This document shows, piece by piece, positions 1 to 11,440 of a stretch of DNA of 64,000 nucleotides. Each line of letters begins with the position of its first letter. Positions within the stretch are counted from its first letter, which is position 1. The notes under the pieces were generated by a model that was not told the origin of the DNA, made no database searches, and saw only the letters and a list, made by a program, of their open reading frames with translations. This stretch comes from Gaeumannomyces sp. JS-464 (taxonomy: Eukaryota; Ascomycota; Sordariomycetes; Magnaporthales; Magnaporthaceae), in NCBI GenBank assembly GCA_002197995.1, contig NGZR01000006.1:1178001-1242000 (forward strand), given 5' to 3'. The translations under genes were made by a program, and so were the position numbers.

Positions 1-156
1 GCACGGACCAAAAGGCCCCTTTATTTATTCCCTTTTTTTTCCCTCGATTCCTTTTAGCAAATTTTGGCTTTTTAAGCATCTTTTAAAGCCTTGAAAAATT
101 ATTAGCTTTTATAAAGTAATACAATTTATTCCAAGTTGACATTGTCCTTTTGTTAT
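1..156 (+). repeat. LTR fragment of the Gypsy-2 family, cut by the window edge
   Basis: The segment matches the right half of the LTRs at 33186-33497 and 39847-40164. The shared blocks are the run around TTTTGGCTTTTTAAGCATC, the following ATTATTAGCTTTTATAA, and an end near ATTGTCCTTTTGTTATA. It starts mid-LTR at base 1, so the rest of the element lies outside the window. It abuts an inverted LINE tail at about 157 with no clear target duplication. Confidence 0.7.
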
Positions 157-565
157 ATCGAAACCTCCTTTAAGCCCGGCTGGAAGTGCGGGGGACTAAC
201 GAGCCTACTATTGGTCCTAATAGTACAAAGGAAAAAGGAAGAGGTGTAAGGAAAAAGAAAAGGAAAAGGTTATATGTGGGCTTTTTAGGCCCTATCGTGA
301 TCGTCCGGCGGTAGTGTAATAGTTGGTAGCTTTGACGAACGAAGCAAAAAGAGAGGGCTTTTGGAAAAGCCGTTTTCAATATTTAAGCTTGTCGAAAGCC
401 GGGAAAAGGTCCGCTATAAGCCACTTGTTTTTTACCGCCCTAGCTAGTTTGCAAAATATAAGGTGGAAAGGGGATTTATTTCGCTCGCAGCGGTACGGGT
501 TATCGTCTTCGTGTCCGAATTTTCAGTGGTACCAGTCGAAATCCCCGTGGCCGGTGTGGCACCTG
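157..565 (-). mobile_element. Tad1-like LINE, 3'-end fragment (inverted)
   Basis: Read on the minus strand, this matches the last about 400 bases of the LINE copies at 8718-10560 and 43316-49413: the end of ORF2, its stop, and the start of the 3' untranslated region. The ORF2 part carries the C-terminal cysteine-histidine knuckle (an H-E-D-D-N stretch, then C-x-C-G and S-P-x-H-P-x-F). It breaks off near the GDFDWY block, which is typical 5' truncation of a LINE copy. The 3' untranslated part is also cut, at the junction with the LTR fragment. Frame and stops are decayed. Confidence 0.75.
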
Positions 566-1384
566 GGTAAAGGAAAGGGCTAAAATCGTTTTCCGCGTGG
601 GGATGAACTTGGCATATTTGGTAAAGTTGTTCCATGGAAAATCCCCCGCCGGTTTAGCGGCATTTCCGTTTTCGGTTACTTCTTTTTTAGGTATAGCGCT
701 TCCCGATTAAGCTTTTTAATTTAAGCAATTAATTATTTAAGTATCCACTTTACAATTCCCACCCCCCTTTTTTGCACACCTAGCCAGCCAATTTCGTTGC
801 CTGCTTTTATTTAGGCTTTTGCTTATTTTTACGCTGCTTTACATTTATGCAAATTAACTGCTTATTCCATTCCGCTTTAAACTGTAAAAAAGGATGCTTT
901 TTTTAATTCTTTTTTTTTTGCTTTTTAACTAGCTATTTACATTTTAAACCTATTTTTATTTTTTGCGTTCCTAAATAATTACATTTTATTTTGGTTCGGT
1001 TTATATGCGGTTTTAATTTATATTTAAAGCTAAATATTAGGAAGGTAGTTACGTTTATTTTATATAACCTTTTAACCGCTCCTATTTTTTGCTAAGCTTT
1101 TAACTACATTTTTTATCTTTTTTAATTAACATTTCAAAAGGGCAGCCGAATAACCCGGCCTTGTAAAAACCACTACGTTATAATATTGTTAAAATTATAT
1201 AAATTTTAATAATGGTTTTAACCTAGTTTTACTACCGTTTTTACAAATAGCATAAAGAAAATCACAGTATTTTTCGAAAGCGGTTCGTATTAATTTATTA
1301 ACTTAGTTTAACGCCTAATATATAATTCCTTAGTTTTAATAATAGCTTTTATAATGTAATTGTGGAATTAGTAATTTTACGAAC
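566..1384. other. AT-rich stretch, nothing recognised
   Basis: Very TA-rich, no ORF above about 60 codons, homopolymer T runs. It has the texture of strongly RIP-mutated repeat DNA. I could not assign it to a family. Confidence 0.5.
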
Positions 1385-1690
1385 TAGTTTTAAAAAGCGG
1401 CTTTTCCTAGTTTTAAGGGCAGGTAAATTTGCTTTTTTATTAGTTAAAAAGTTTTTTTAATAAGTTAGGTTGCAAATATATTGCTATATTTGGCAGGAAT
1501 ATAATAGCTTTATTAAGCGAATGTAATAAACCGCGTTATTTTTAAAGCTTATTTTTTACCATTTTTCCTTATTTTTTTTTTCGGTATCGCTAAAAACCAA
1601 TTTTAATAAGCATAATAATTTTAATAATGCGTTAAATAAGCTTTTTTATAAAAGTTAATTTAGTTTGTTTTATAATTGGTTTAATTAGGT
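1385..1690 (+). repeat. Inverted repeat, left arm (about 300 bp)
   Basis: The reverse complement of 4035-4338 aligns along this arm through several long blocks, for example AAAAAGCGGCTTTTC at the outer end and AATAATTTTAATAATGC further in. Differences are mostly transitions. The arms flank Fot1-A, so they are either long terminal repeats of a small foldback element that Fot1-A entered, or two inverted copies of a decayed repeat. Confidence 0.55.
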
Positions 1691-1758
1691 TAATAATAAA
1701 TAATAGCTGGTTAAAAAAGCTAAAACTTTACTATAAATATAAAATTTAAAAAAGAATA

Positions 1759-3621
1759 ACGTAGTTTACTACCGAGTTGGTTAAACCACTAAGTCGATCA
1801 CTTAACCCCGACCTCCGGTTAATCGACGCGCATGCCAACCTAATAACGCTAAGAATCCATTTAAACTATTCGGAATTATATACATCGAACGTTTTTACTT
1901 TTTCCTAACAAATGCGCGCATTATGTCCGGTTTTGCCGCAAATGCCATATCGCCGACGAGTCGTTATCGCCCTCCTTTTTTAACCTTTATAATCGCGCAT
2001 TTTTTGCTATAATTGCCTATTTAGCTTTTGCTGGTTTAAAACATTTCGTATTTTTTTAACAATATATAACCCTTTTTATTAAACACGTGTTTTTTTTGGC
2101 CTTCCGGCGTTTGCTTAATGCTTCGTTCGCTTTGCGTAGCGAAGCAATTTCGGCTTTAAAAAAAGCCACTTAATGCATTATCGAACTCGTTTTTTTTGCA
2201 AGCTGGTTTATAACCGCTAGCATAAATAACGGAAAGCTGCTTTAGTAATTGAAAATCCGAGTTTTAATATATTCGGATTGCGAAATTGCGTTTTTAACTG
2301 TTTAAAGCGTTTTAAAAGTCCAAAGTTCGACGTCGTTTAAAAGCTTTTTCGAGGGAGTTAAAATCCGTAACCTTACATCCAGCTTTTCCAAAACCGAATC
2401 CGGATTAAAAAAAGCAAAGCCAGCCTTTCCAAAACCTTTTTAAATATTTTTTTCGGTTATAAAGTTAAAAAATGCCGCTTTAAACGCCGAAAGGAATTCG
2501 ACTTTAATTACGTAATTAACGTATAACCTTATTAGGTTTTCGATTTGTTAACCGTACGCTTTTTTTAACGGGTTAAAACACTTAACGTTAAGCAGCTAAA
2601 AAAAGTAAAACGAATGCGGAGGTATGCAAAGCGTAACGATGTTATATTTTTAGCAATAAAGCTTAAAATCCGTTAAATAGTAGCTTTTATACCCGTCCAG
2701 CATTAACAAACGATAAAACCCTTTTTTGCAAGCTGCAATGTGTTTATCGAAATGCCGAATCCATTTTAAGCCGAGCTCGTTCGTAATTTACCCGTTAAAA
2801 CTTATTAAAATAACCCAATCGCGTGGAAAGTCGGTTTTCGAATACCAATTGGCTAAATGGTACTGCTTTTTAACGATAATAAAAAAAAGGATCGCTTAAC
2901 TGTAATAATTAACCTTTTAAATAATTGTAGCCTATTTCCAATTGCTAAGCTAAACCAGCTTTGCTTTATTACAACCTCCCAATATTATAATAACTATAAC
3001 AGCGGCGATTATGCCTATAAAAAGCCGGTTTCGTCGAAATTGTAAATGTCGTTGTTTAAAATGCCATATTTGGCTATAGTATTTCGCATAAAGTCGAATT
3101 ACGCAAAAACGAGCTTAGGATTTTCGCATTTGGCCTTTTAGTAGTCGTACTTTCGAATTTAGCGCGTACCGAGCTTTGCGCGGCGTTTAACAAACCTCGC
3201 GACTTAATTGGTTCCGACGGTGCTCGCGTCGCGTTTGGCAAGCAATCGATTGGCTATATTTTTAACACTAAAAGGCTAAAAAGGGAATGCGCGAAAATCC
3301 AGCTCGAATATGTATTTAATAAGCGCTTTTTTTTTCGAATTTCGTTAATTTTCGAAAATTGGGCATATTATCGGATCGAACAATCCGGCCGCGGCGTCGG
3401 TCGTTTAATATAAAATAAGGAATATTGTAAAACTTCGCTGCAACACGCATGCTAATTTTCGGATTATTTTCGATTGCTAGCAAAGCAAAAATCACTTTAG
3501 ATTTTTTGGATTGCGAATTTATTGCGCAAATGTTAAAATGTTTAGGTAAAAAGTTATCGCGTCGCGTTGCAATTAAAATTAATTAATTCGGTGGTTTAAC
3601 CGATTTGGTGGTAAACTACGT
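1759..3621 (-). mobile_element. Fot1/Pogo-type DNA transposon, copy A (RIP-decayed)
   Basis: Terminal inverted repeats begin ACGTAGTTTAC on the left and end GTAAACTACGT on the right, and the similarity runs for over 30 bases into a GGTTAAACCAC block. The element is flanked by TA on both sides (1757-1758 and 3622-3623), the usual Tc1/mariner/Pogo target. At 1,863 bp it is the normal size for Fot1. The minus strand carries the ruins of a transposase collinear with copy B, with many TAA/TAG codons. It is the same family and orientation as copy B, and the differences are mainly C/T and G/A. Confidence 0.8.
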
Positions 3622-3623
3622 TA

Positions 3624-4034
3624 AATGAATATCTTTTTTCCAAATCCGTAAAAACCGGAAAAATTAAAAACTAGCAATTAGCTATTTGTAAATGGCAAAA
3701 AGCGCGTTACGTGCATGTTTATAATATATTAGTTATCGGTAAAGCCAAATTGGATAAAACCGTAGCGGTAGTTTAATACGTTTTAAAAAAAAATGTTTCG
3801 ACGGTTAAATAATAAAGCGAAATAAAAAAGATAATAAAAAATCCGTTATAATACGACCGAAAATTATATAATTATTACAAATGAGGTAATTTTAAAACGT
3901 AAGCATTTTTAAATTAAGCGAGGGTTTTACCGCTTATTTTCTTATATTACTTTAACATTTAACTATTAAAACGTTTTTTTATTTAAAACCGTATTAAGTT
4001 ACCGCCGCCGCATATTATAGCTCGATTTCGTTAT
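3624..4034. other. AT-rich spacer right of Fot1-A
   Basis: Homopolymer-rich, TA-rich sequence with no supportable ORF. It lies between Fot1-A and the right arm of the inverted repeat, so it is probably the interior of the same decayed host element. Confidence 0.4.
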
Positions 4035-4338
4035 TAACCCGTTAAAATACAAAATAAGCTAAGTTAATTTTTTAAAGAAAACGTAACTAAAGCATTATTA
4101 AAATTATTATATATATATTGGAATTGGTTTTCGGTAATACTAAAAAAAATTAAAAAAAGCGGTGAAAAGGGAGTTTTAAAAATAACGTGGCTTATTACAT
4201 TTGCTTAATAAAATTGCCTTTTTTTTACAAAATATAATAACATATTTGCAACTAAGCTTATTAAAAATAAAACTTTTTTAATAATAATAAAGCAAATTTA
4301 CATGCTTTTAAATTTGCGAAAAGCCGTTTTTTAAAACC
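4035..4338 (-). repeat. Inverted repeat, right arm
   Basis: Partner of 1385-1690 in inverted orientation. The outer end reads AAGCCGTTTTTTAAAACC near 4321-4338, and the inner end is near the CAAAATAAGC block at about 4050. Confidence 0.55.
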
Positions 4339-4439
4339 ATTTTATAATAATGTAAGCTTTACGGTTACATTGTTAAAAATTGTTAATAAAGTAATCGCGA
4401 ACAATAAATATAAAATAAAATTAAAAATAACGTAGTTTA

Positions 4440-6275
4440 CAAGCGAGTGCCACACATAAGCGAATGCCACACTTATACCCGACCTCCGGTTAATTAACGC
4501 GCATGCTAACCTAATAACGCTAAAAATCCATTTAAACTACTCGGAATTGTATATATCGGACGTTTTTACTTTTTTCCTAGCAAATGCGCGCATTGTGTCC
4601 GGTTTTATCGCAAATGCTATATCGCCGACGAGTCGTCGTTGCCCTTTTTTTTTAACCTTTATAAATCGCGCATTTTTTGCTGGAATTACCTATTTAGCTT
4701 TTGCTAGTTTAAAACATTTCGTATCTTTTTAATAATATGTAACCCTTTTTATCGAACACGTGTTTTTTTAGCTTTCCGGCGTTTGCTTAACGCTTCGTTC
4801 GCTTTTCGTAGCTTGGAGCACTTTTCTTCCAAAAGGTTAACCTAATGCATAATTGCTTTAGCCTTTTTCGTTAATTAGTTTACAACCGTTAGCATAAATA
4901 ACGGAAAGCTGTTTTGGTAATTAGAAATTCGAGTTTTGATATATTCGAATTGCGAAATTGCGTTTTTAACTATTTAAAGCGTTTTAAAAGTTTAAAGTTC
5001 GGCGTTACTTAAAAGCTCCTTCGAGGGAGTTAAAATTCGTAGCCTTATATCCAGCTTTTTTAAAACTAATGCCGGATTAAAAAAAGCAAAGCTAGCTTTT
5101 CGAAAGCCTTTTTAAATGTTTTTTTCGGTTATAAAGTTAAAAAATGCCGCTTTAAACGCTAAAAGGAATTCGACTTTAATTATGTAATTAACGTATAATT
5201 TTATTAAATTTTCAACTTATCGACTGTACGCTTTTTTCAACGGGTTAAAACATTTAACGTTAAACGGTTAAAAAAAGTAAAACGAATGCGGAGGTATGCA
5301 AAGCGTAACAATGTTATATTTTTAGCAATAAAGCTCGAAATCCGTCGAATGGTAGCTTTTATACCCGTTTAGCATTAATAAGCGATAGGACCCTTTTTTA
5401 CGGGCTGCAATGTGTTTATCGAAATGCTAAATCCATTTTAAACCGAGCTCGTTCGTAATTTACCCGTTAAAACTCGTTAAAATAACCTAATCGCGTAAAA
5501 GGTTGGTTTTCGAATACCAATTGGCTAAATAGTACTGCTTTTTAACGATAATAAAAAAAAGGATCGCTTAGCCGCAATAATTAACCCTTTAAATAATTAT
5601 AGCCCATTTCCGATTGCTAAACTAAACCAGCTTTGCTTTGCCACGGCTTTCCGATATTGTAATAATTATAACGGCGGCGATTATGCCTATAAAAAAGCCG
5701 GTTTCGTTAAAATTGTAAATGTTATTATTTATAATGCCATATTTAGCTATAATGTTTCGTATAAAGTCGAATTACGTAAAAACGAGCTTGGGATTTTCGC
5801 ATTTGGCCTTTTAGTAATCGTATTTTCGAATTTAACGCGTACCGAGCTTTGCGCGGCGTTTAACGAAATTCGCGACCCAGTTTTTACCGATAACGCTCGC
5901 GTCGCGTTCGGCAAGCAATTGGTTAGCTATATTTTTAACACTAAAAGGCCGGGGAGGGAATGCTCGCGAATTTAGCTTAAATATGTACTTAATAAGCGCC
6001 TCCTTTTCGAATTCCGTTAATTTTCGTAATTTGGGCATAGTATCGCGTCGAGCAGGTTGGCCGCGCTTTCGCCGGGCGAAAGTGGAAAAGTCGACTTCGT
6101 AAATTTTGGCGGCGCCCCGTATATTTAATTGTGGATTTAATGCGATGGTTTAAAAGGTTAAAACAATTTTGCGTTCGTCGTTTTGGTTTGCCATTGTTTA
6201 TTATGGAAATATTCGTAAATAAAGTTAAATTAACGCGTAAACGCGTTAATTGTGGCACTCGCTTGTAAACCACGT
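4440..6275 (-). mobile_element. Fot1/Pogo-type DNA transposon, copy B (RIP-decayed)
   Basis: Terminal inverted repeats start ACGTAGTTTACAAGCGAGTG on the left and mirror this on the right with one transition. TA lies at 4438-4439 and 6276-6277. Length is 1,836 bp. Between the ends it aligns with copy A over nearly its whole length, yet the two copies differ in the inner part of the TIR (GCGAGTGCCAC here, GGTTAAACCAC in copy A). Copy B is somewhat less mutated and still has a readable N-terminal transposase piece. Confidence 0.82.
4530..6038 (-). pseudogene. Transposase of Fot1-B (Tc5/CENP-B-type HTH plus DDE_1), broken
   Basis: The N-terminal 68 codons (5832-6038) are open and match the DNA-binding half of Fot1/Pogo transposases: a basic LRKLTEFEKEAL start, an SRAFPPR block and LLAERDASVIGKNWVANF. 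Further along the minus strand the first catalytic region is still visible as IYNFNETGFFIGI near 5660-5730 (normally NFDETG, so the acidic residue has become Asn). The second is LMLNGYKSYHS near 5345-5390 (normally LDGH). Stops and shifts interrupt everything after the first block. The enzyme would cut and paste at TA sites. This copy cannot encode one. Confidence 0.72.
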
Positions 6276-6277
6276 TA

Positions 6278-7749
6278 AACGTAATTGCTTTACCTTAATT
6301 TACATATAAATACCATATTCGTTTTTACTAAAAAATGAAAGCAAAATTTTGTTTATATTTAATATTACAATTTAAACATATAAATATCTTTTGCTTAAAA
6401 GCTGTTATTTAATTTTATTATAATAGCTTTAATTTTTTTAATAATATAACAATTTACACCTTTTTTTATTTAAACGCGTTTATACCCGTGCAAAAACTAC
6501 GAAAACAAATCCCGCTATTACATATCCACTAAATAACGGTGCTTAATTAATCCATTTATAATAGCATCCCTAAACTTAAAGCTTATTTCGTAAATGCTTA
6601 AAAAAGGCTTTTAAAATAACAAACTTTTATCGCTTTAATGTACGAAAGCTATTACAGCAAATTAAACTCCTATATCTTTCGCCTTATTTAAATGCAATAT
6701 AAAATTTAAAAAAAGCCGATTTTAAGCTTTAAAAGCAATCCATATGTTAAAACTTTAATTTATGCAAACGGTAGTAAAAGTAAACCGCTAACATTTTAAA
6801 CCACTAAATTAAATAATTTTTTTTAGCAAATTTGGGAAAGTTTTCCTTAAAATCGGACAATTACTAAACCCTTAATTTATCGTCGCTTAACATTACAATT
6901 AGCCTTTTTCCACGGACATTACGAATTTAAAGTTTAGTTTTTATGCCGCTACTGCTACCGCCAATTTGTTAATTCACGGCTTTTTTGCTTTAGCGCTAAA
7001 TAACGGTACTTTAAACATTAAAATTGTTAATAAGCTAGCTATACCCGTTACGCAAACAGTTGCATCGCTTTACACCTCGCTATTAGCTACTAACCTTTTT
7101 ACTTACGGTAATATCCTTAACCTTAAACTTTACTCCGGCTAACTTTAGGTTAGTACATAGCTTTAAACGCAACGAAAAACCGGTTTTTTACTATATAAAG
7201 TCGGCAGAGCTTTAAGGTTTATTTAAAGTTACCGGGCCGAGCCTAAACCCGACACTTATAGCCCTAACCCCGAGTAAAAAGTTTTAGCAAAACCAATTTT
7301 AAATTTTAAATATAATCCACTTGATAAATACCTGGCTTATAAAACCAATCCTAGTTTAAACGGCAATAAACGTTTAGCGTTTAAACAGGATAACTTTTTT
7401 GTTAAATGCAGGAAATCCGGCTTTAAAACCGAACAATCGATGAACTATCGATCCGGGATTATTTAACGCCGTAGCGATAATAGTTAGCTAAAAGCGTTAA
7501 CAATAAACCAGTAAAAGCAAGTTTTTAAAATTACTAAACCGCGCTAAAAAAAACCAGGTGCCAACTACGCACCTAGCAATAAAGTTCGTAAAAAAAAGGG
7601 ATGCTTTTGCCGACATTAAGAACTGGCACTAAGCAACTTTCCCAAGCCGTAAGCTTAAAATTAAAAGTCCTTTACCTTTGGCCTTTTTTCCTCCCTGATA
7701 AAACTGGTAAAGCCAGGCAGCACTTCGATTTAACGAAAATAATGGCTAA
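6278..7749. other. AT-rich stretch, nothing recognised
   Basis: TA-rich and stop-dense in every frame. Slightly higher GC near 7060-7260, with a TATATAAAG-like box at about 7193, but no protein similarity I can name. Probably another decayed element. Confidence 0.4.
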
Positions 7750-8019
7750 TACCTTGCTAAAGCTATTTGGGCAAAATGGGACGAATGGTTTTTTATCGAA
7801 TGGGATAACGAAAACAGTGAAAAAAACTGGGTGTTTAAAGAAAACGTTAGCGAGGAGCTTGTAAAAACGTATAAAGAACGATATAAAAGCGCTAATTTGT
7901 TTAGGGACTTAACAGCATTAAGTGTGAAAAAATGCGGAAATAGATGGTTATTTAAAGTATTATGGGATTATGGTAAAAGAAAGTATAATGTTTGGGTGGG
8001 AAAAGAAAAGCTTTATTAA
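7750..8019 (+). pseudogene. Short ORF with a chromodomain-like pattern
   Basis: An 89-codon open frame follows an in-frame TAA at 7747 and ends at TAA 8017-8019. Its first half has spaced Trp/Lys/Trp residues (AKWDEWFFIEWDNENSEKNW) followed by FKENVSEELVKTYKERY. This resembles the W-x-P-x-E-N and terminal helix of chromodomains at the C-terminal end of fungal chromodomain Gypsy integrases. A second weaker copy of the pattern (FKVLWDYG...WVGKEKL) closes the ORF. No ATG lies at the start, so it is the end of something longer. The family call is tentative; it could also be a host chromodomain fragment. Confidence 0.35.
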
Positions 8020-8343
8020 GGGCTGCTTAAAAAGTATAAGCCACTAACCGCAAATTACAAGTTACCTACGAAAAAACAGCGGATTTAATGCTTTTAAGGA
8101 GGCCTAACTTATATTTTAACGTTTATTAAATTAAACGGGATTAATTCACGGGTTTTTGTATAAAACATTATTAAAAACGAGCACCGACTATTAGCAGCTA
8201 AATGATATTAACCTTTTAGCATGTAACTATTGGCAGGGAATATTAACTTATGCCTTATTTTTTGATAAGATTTTACAACAGGCTAAAAACAAAAATTAAA
8301 ATACAGTTTTATGTAATTATATTATCCATTTTTTTCTACTAAG

Positions 8344-8543
8344 AAAACTGTAACCACATTTAAAGCATAAAATTCTGCCGGCAGAATTTTTTGTACTATG
8401 TAATTATACTGTTATATTTTTCTGCCGGCAGAAAATTGTAGCATAACAAACAGTGCTGGAGTTTTTTTACCAGTAAAACTATAACCACATTCGAAGCATA
8501 AAATTTTGCCAGTAGAATTTCTTTGTGCTATGTAATTGTACTG
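8344..8543. repeat. Two tandem units (131-bp offset) with TTCTGCCGGCAGAA palindromes
   Basis: Units at 8344-8412 and 8475-8543 share the order AAAACT.TAACCACATT, AAGCATAAAATT, and CTATGTAATTRTACTGT. Unit 1 contains a perfect 22-bp palindrome (8369-8390) centred on TGCCGGCA. A second perfect 18-bp palindrome with the same core lies at 8418-8435. Unit 2 keeps only a decayed version (TTTTGCCAGTAGAATTT). Function unknown. Confidence 0.6.
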
Positions 8544-8717
8544 TGCTTTCGTAAACTTTGCAAGTGGGTTTTTAAAAAGCCATAAATACCTTGGCACGCC
8601 TTTTATCCCCGCCTTTTACTAACTTTTAGCCGTTTATAAATTTCACATTTAAAGCGGCATTTTTTGTCGAGCCAGCTAATTAATAAGTTTTCGCTATGTG
8701 TCACTATTGTCGTTGGG

Positions 8718-10113
8718 TTCGATAGGGGGGATACCGGCACATTCGGTTCACAAAGCCGTTACAACGGTTATAATCCCTACGGCCTTATACGGGGCCGAGG
8801 TATGGTATAAGGGTAAAACTAAACCACACCCGTACAAGCCGGCATAACAGCAAATTATCCGCCAAGGCCATTTAATCGAACGGGTCGATAAAGCTTTAAC
8901 CGCGTCCCTTAAGGCAGTGGTCCCAGCTTGGAAAACCACACCGATAAACGCATTGCATTACGAATCCGGCATTCCAGGCGCCCAGGCGCTGTTAGAACAA
9001 GCCCGCCTCCGTTTTGCGGCCCGTATAAATACCGTTCCGGAAGATCACCCCTGGCCGCAGCGGCCAAGCCGGCCATTAACGCCCGAGGACCTAGGGCAGG
9101 CTTACCCGGCAGGTTTGCGACCTTTTTGCAAAGGACGGCCGGACTTTTTCCGGCTTGCACCCGCCCGGCCTACCTCCCTTATAAATATACGGGGCTTACG
9201 GTGGCCATATAAGAAAAGCAAGCAGCCGCTAAAGCATTTATAGCGTGGTTTCGTACCCTTCCACTTACCGACGTTATAATATATAACGACGGGTCCAAGG
9301 CAAAAAACGGGGCGTTGGATACGGCTGGGTAATATACCAAACCGGCCAACGCAAACTTTCCGGGCACGGCCGGTTGGCGCACTCGGCGGAAGTATTTAAC
9401 GGCGAGGCGGAAGGGGCCCGGATGGGCCTTCGTAAAGCCGTTTGGAGCTTCCGCAATTGCACTTTCCATTTGTGCTTCGATAACACCTCGGCGGCCAATG
9501 GCTTTTTAAGCACGGCGTTTGATAGCTCCCAAAAGGCCTTTAAAAAGGTTTATTGCTTTATGGATAAGCACCAAGTCCACGTTCGATGGTCCTCGGGACA
9601 TACGGGAATCCCCGGGAACGAAAAAGCCGACGTTAAAGCAAAATTAGGCACGGCTTTACCGATCCCCCAACACGCTAAACCAACAGTTGCCGAAGTAAAG
9701 GCTTTAGCTTGGAAAACGGCCTGAAACGCCCGCAACACGTGGTTCGAAAACAACCTTTCGTACGGTATAAGGCTATAAGCCTCCCGCCGGCCTCGCAGCA
9801 TACGCCCGAAGCTTTGCAATTACACCGCTCCATATTACAAAGGCTAGTAGCCGCACGCACCGGCCACGGGGACTTCGACTGGTACCACCGAAAATTCGAA
9901 CACGAGGACGATAACCCGTGCCGCTGTGGGCGAAATAAATCCCCTTCCCACCCTGTATTTTTCAGGCTGGCTAAGGCGGCAGAAAACAAATGGCCTATAG
10001 CGGACCCTTCCCCGGCTTTCGACAGGCTTAAATATTGGAAACGGCTATTCCAAAAGCCCTACTTGTTTGCTTCGTTTGTCGAAGCCACTAATTATTACAC
10101 TATCGCTAAACGA
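8718..10113 (+). pseudogene. LINE ORF2 C-terminal part (end of RT, RNase H, zinc knuckle), broken
   Basis: Open pieces in alternating frames cover the post-RT linker, an RNase H domain and the terminal knuckle. RNase H is recognisable by the DNTSAANGF block, VHVRWSSGHTGIPGNEKAD near 9570-9630 (the W-x-x-G-H-x-G-I-x-G-N-E-x-A-D signature), and downstream helices. A 135-codon frame at 9709-10116 holds GHGDFDWYHRKF and HEDDNPCRCGRNKSPSHPVF, the Cys/His knuckle. The in-frame TGA after the LAWKTA block (9721) and several shifts prevent one product. Confidence 0.8.
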
Positions 10114-10459
10114 TAGTAATAGGGCTTAAAAAGCCCGCATATAACCTTTTCCTTTTGCTTCTACACAGTTTACCTTTTCCTTTGTACATTGGGACCAATA
10201 GTAGGCTCGTTAATCCCCCGCACCTTCGGCCGGGCCCAAGGGAGGTTTCGAAAACCCCCTCCCCCTCCCAAACCCGGCTTTACCCCTTTTCCGGCACACC
10301 CGCCGGCCGATAGCATTACTACCACCCGCAGCGCTTTACAACGCCCCGGCGTATAGTTATACGCCCTACCGCCGATTGCCCGCTTACCAACAAGGAGCGC
10401 CGGAACGCGGCCTGACTTCCGTGTGCCTTCGGGTTTAATTTTGCTAGCCGCCGGATAGC

Positions 10460-10560
10460 AACATATAGCCTAATGTTTAGCTTAGGTAGCGCTAGCACGT
10501 CATATGCCCCTTGGAAGGCAGGGACTGGTAGATCCCGACTTACTAACGTTAAATATACTT
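10460..10560 (+). repeat. LINE 3'-terminal unit, first copy
   Basis: About 100 bp, AACATATAGCCTAATG to GTTAAATATAC, equal to the end of the full LINE (49291-49390). A second copy starts at 10571 and is split by the TIR element at 10626-11440. Confidence 0.7.
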
Positions 10561-10570
10561 TTTTTCACTT

Positions 10571-10625
10571 AACATGTAGCCTAGTGTTAAGCTTAGGTAG
10601 CGCTAGCACGTTAGATGCCCCTTGA
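10571..10625 (+). repeat. LINE 3'-terminal unit, second copy, left part
   Basis: Matches 10460-10514 with a few transitions and stops exactly at the TIR element. The unit resumes at 11441 with CTTGGGAGGCAGGGACTGG. Confidence 0.7.
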
Positions 10626-11440
10626 GGCGTGATCGGCAGCAATGATCATTACCGTTACGGTCGTTGCGGAGGTGCGAGAATTGCTGCAGGAGGGCTTAAA
10701 GTACTGGTAGGGTTACCCCCAGTTAGCGGCTGTCCGCTAAAAAACAGGAGCTGTGTTAAAAAGTGGGGTTTTCACAGCTATTTGGAGGGAGAGGCACAAA
10801 GATTGTTGCCGTTAAAACACAACATGACGAGCCTGCCTTTTTTGTAAGCTAAAATTAGCACTTCCCTTTAATCCCAGGCAACAAATGCCGGCGGCGTGCT
10901 TTTTAAAGCCATTTCCAACTCCTAGATAGCCTCCCAGTCGCAGATTTTAACGCCGACCCTTTTCCTTTGGGCGGATTTGCTTTAAATAAAGAATTGCAAT
11001 AACAGTCACCACCGCCGCCACGGTACGTATATACTCGTCCTGATCGGCTTCCATGGCGAGCGTTGTTTGTTATTACGAATAGCTTTTCTTTTGCTAATAA
11101 ATTTGCAAACTTTTGCAGCACAAAGACCCCGCACCGCCGTGACCGTATTCCTTTTTTTTCAATCGTGACGAAAACGACCTAAAAACAAGGGCATAAGCCA
11201 ATTTGGCGGGGCAACTAGTACAAATTTGGCTTAGTTTTGGCCTCAAACGACTCCCTGCAAGTTGGGTACCTTCGTCTGCCCCCTGTCAGTTTCCTCTCAT
11301 CGTTGCGGAAGGTCACGCCCCTTTTTTGGTGCGGATCCCCTACCAAAAACGGCAAGGCGTGTCCAGATAAAATAAAAATCCCCTGTCTTTTGGCGCCCGC
11401 GACGACCATGACGGCAACGATCGTTGCTGCCGATCACGCC
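10626..11440. mobile_element. Non-autonomous DNA transposon with about 44-bp TIRs (815 bp)
   Basis: The left end GGCGTGATCGGCAGCAA is identical to the inverted right end for 17 bases. The similarity continues to about 44 bases, and all mismatches are transitions. The insertion split the LINE terminal unit: the uninterrupted sequence elsewhere reads GCCCCTTGGGAGG, here CTTGA lies left and CTTGG right. This gives a 5-bp target duplication with one G-to-A change. The inside has no ORF that I can support, so mobility would need a transposase from elsewhere. The superfamily is not decidable from the ends alone. Confidence 0.75.

Larger units (their letters stand above)
8718..10560 (+). mobile_element. 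Tad1-like LINE, 5'-truncated copy
   Basis: From TTCGATAGGGGGGATACC onward this follows the full LINE at 47572-49390, so only the last third of ORF2 and the 3' untranslated region were integrated. Reverse transcription that stops early leaves such 5'-truncated copies. GC stays high and RIP is slight. The two copies differ by scattered single-base gains and losses and by transitions. The 3' block AACATRTAGCC...GACGTTAAATATAC (10460-10560) is the terminal unit seen once in the full copy and repeated here. Confidence 0.85.
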
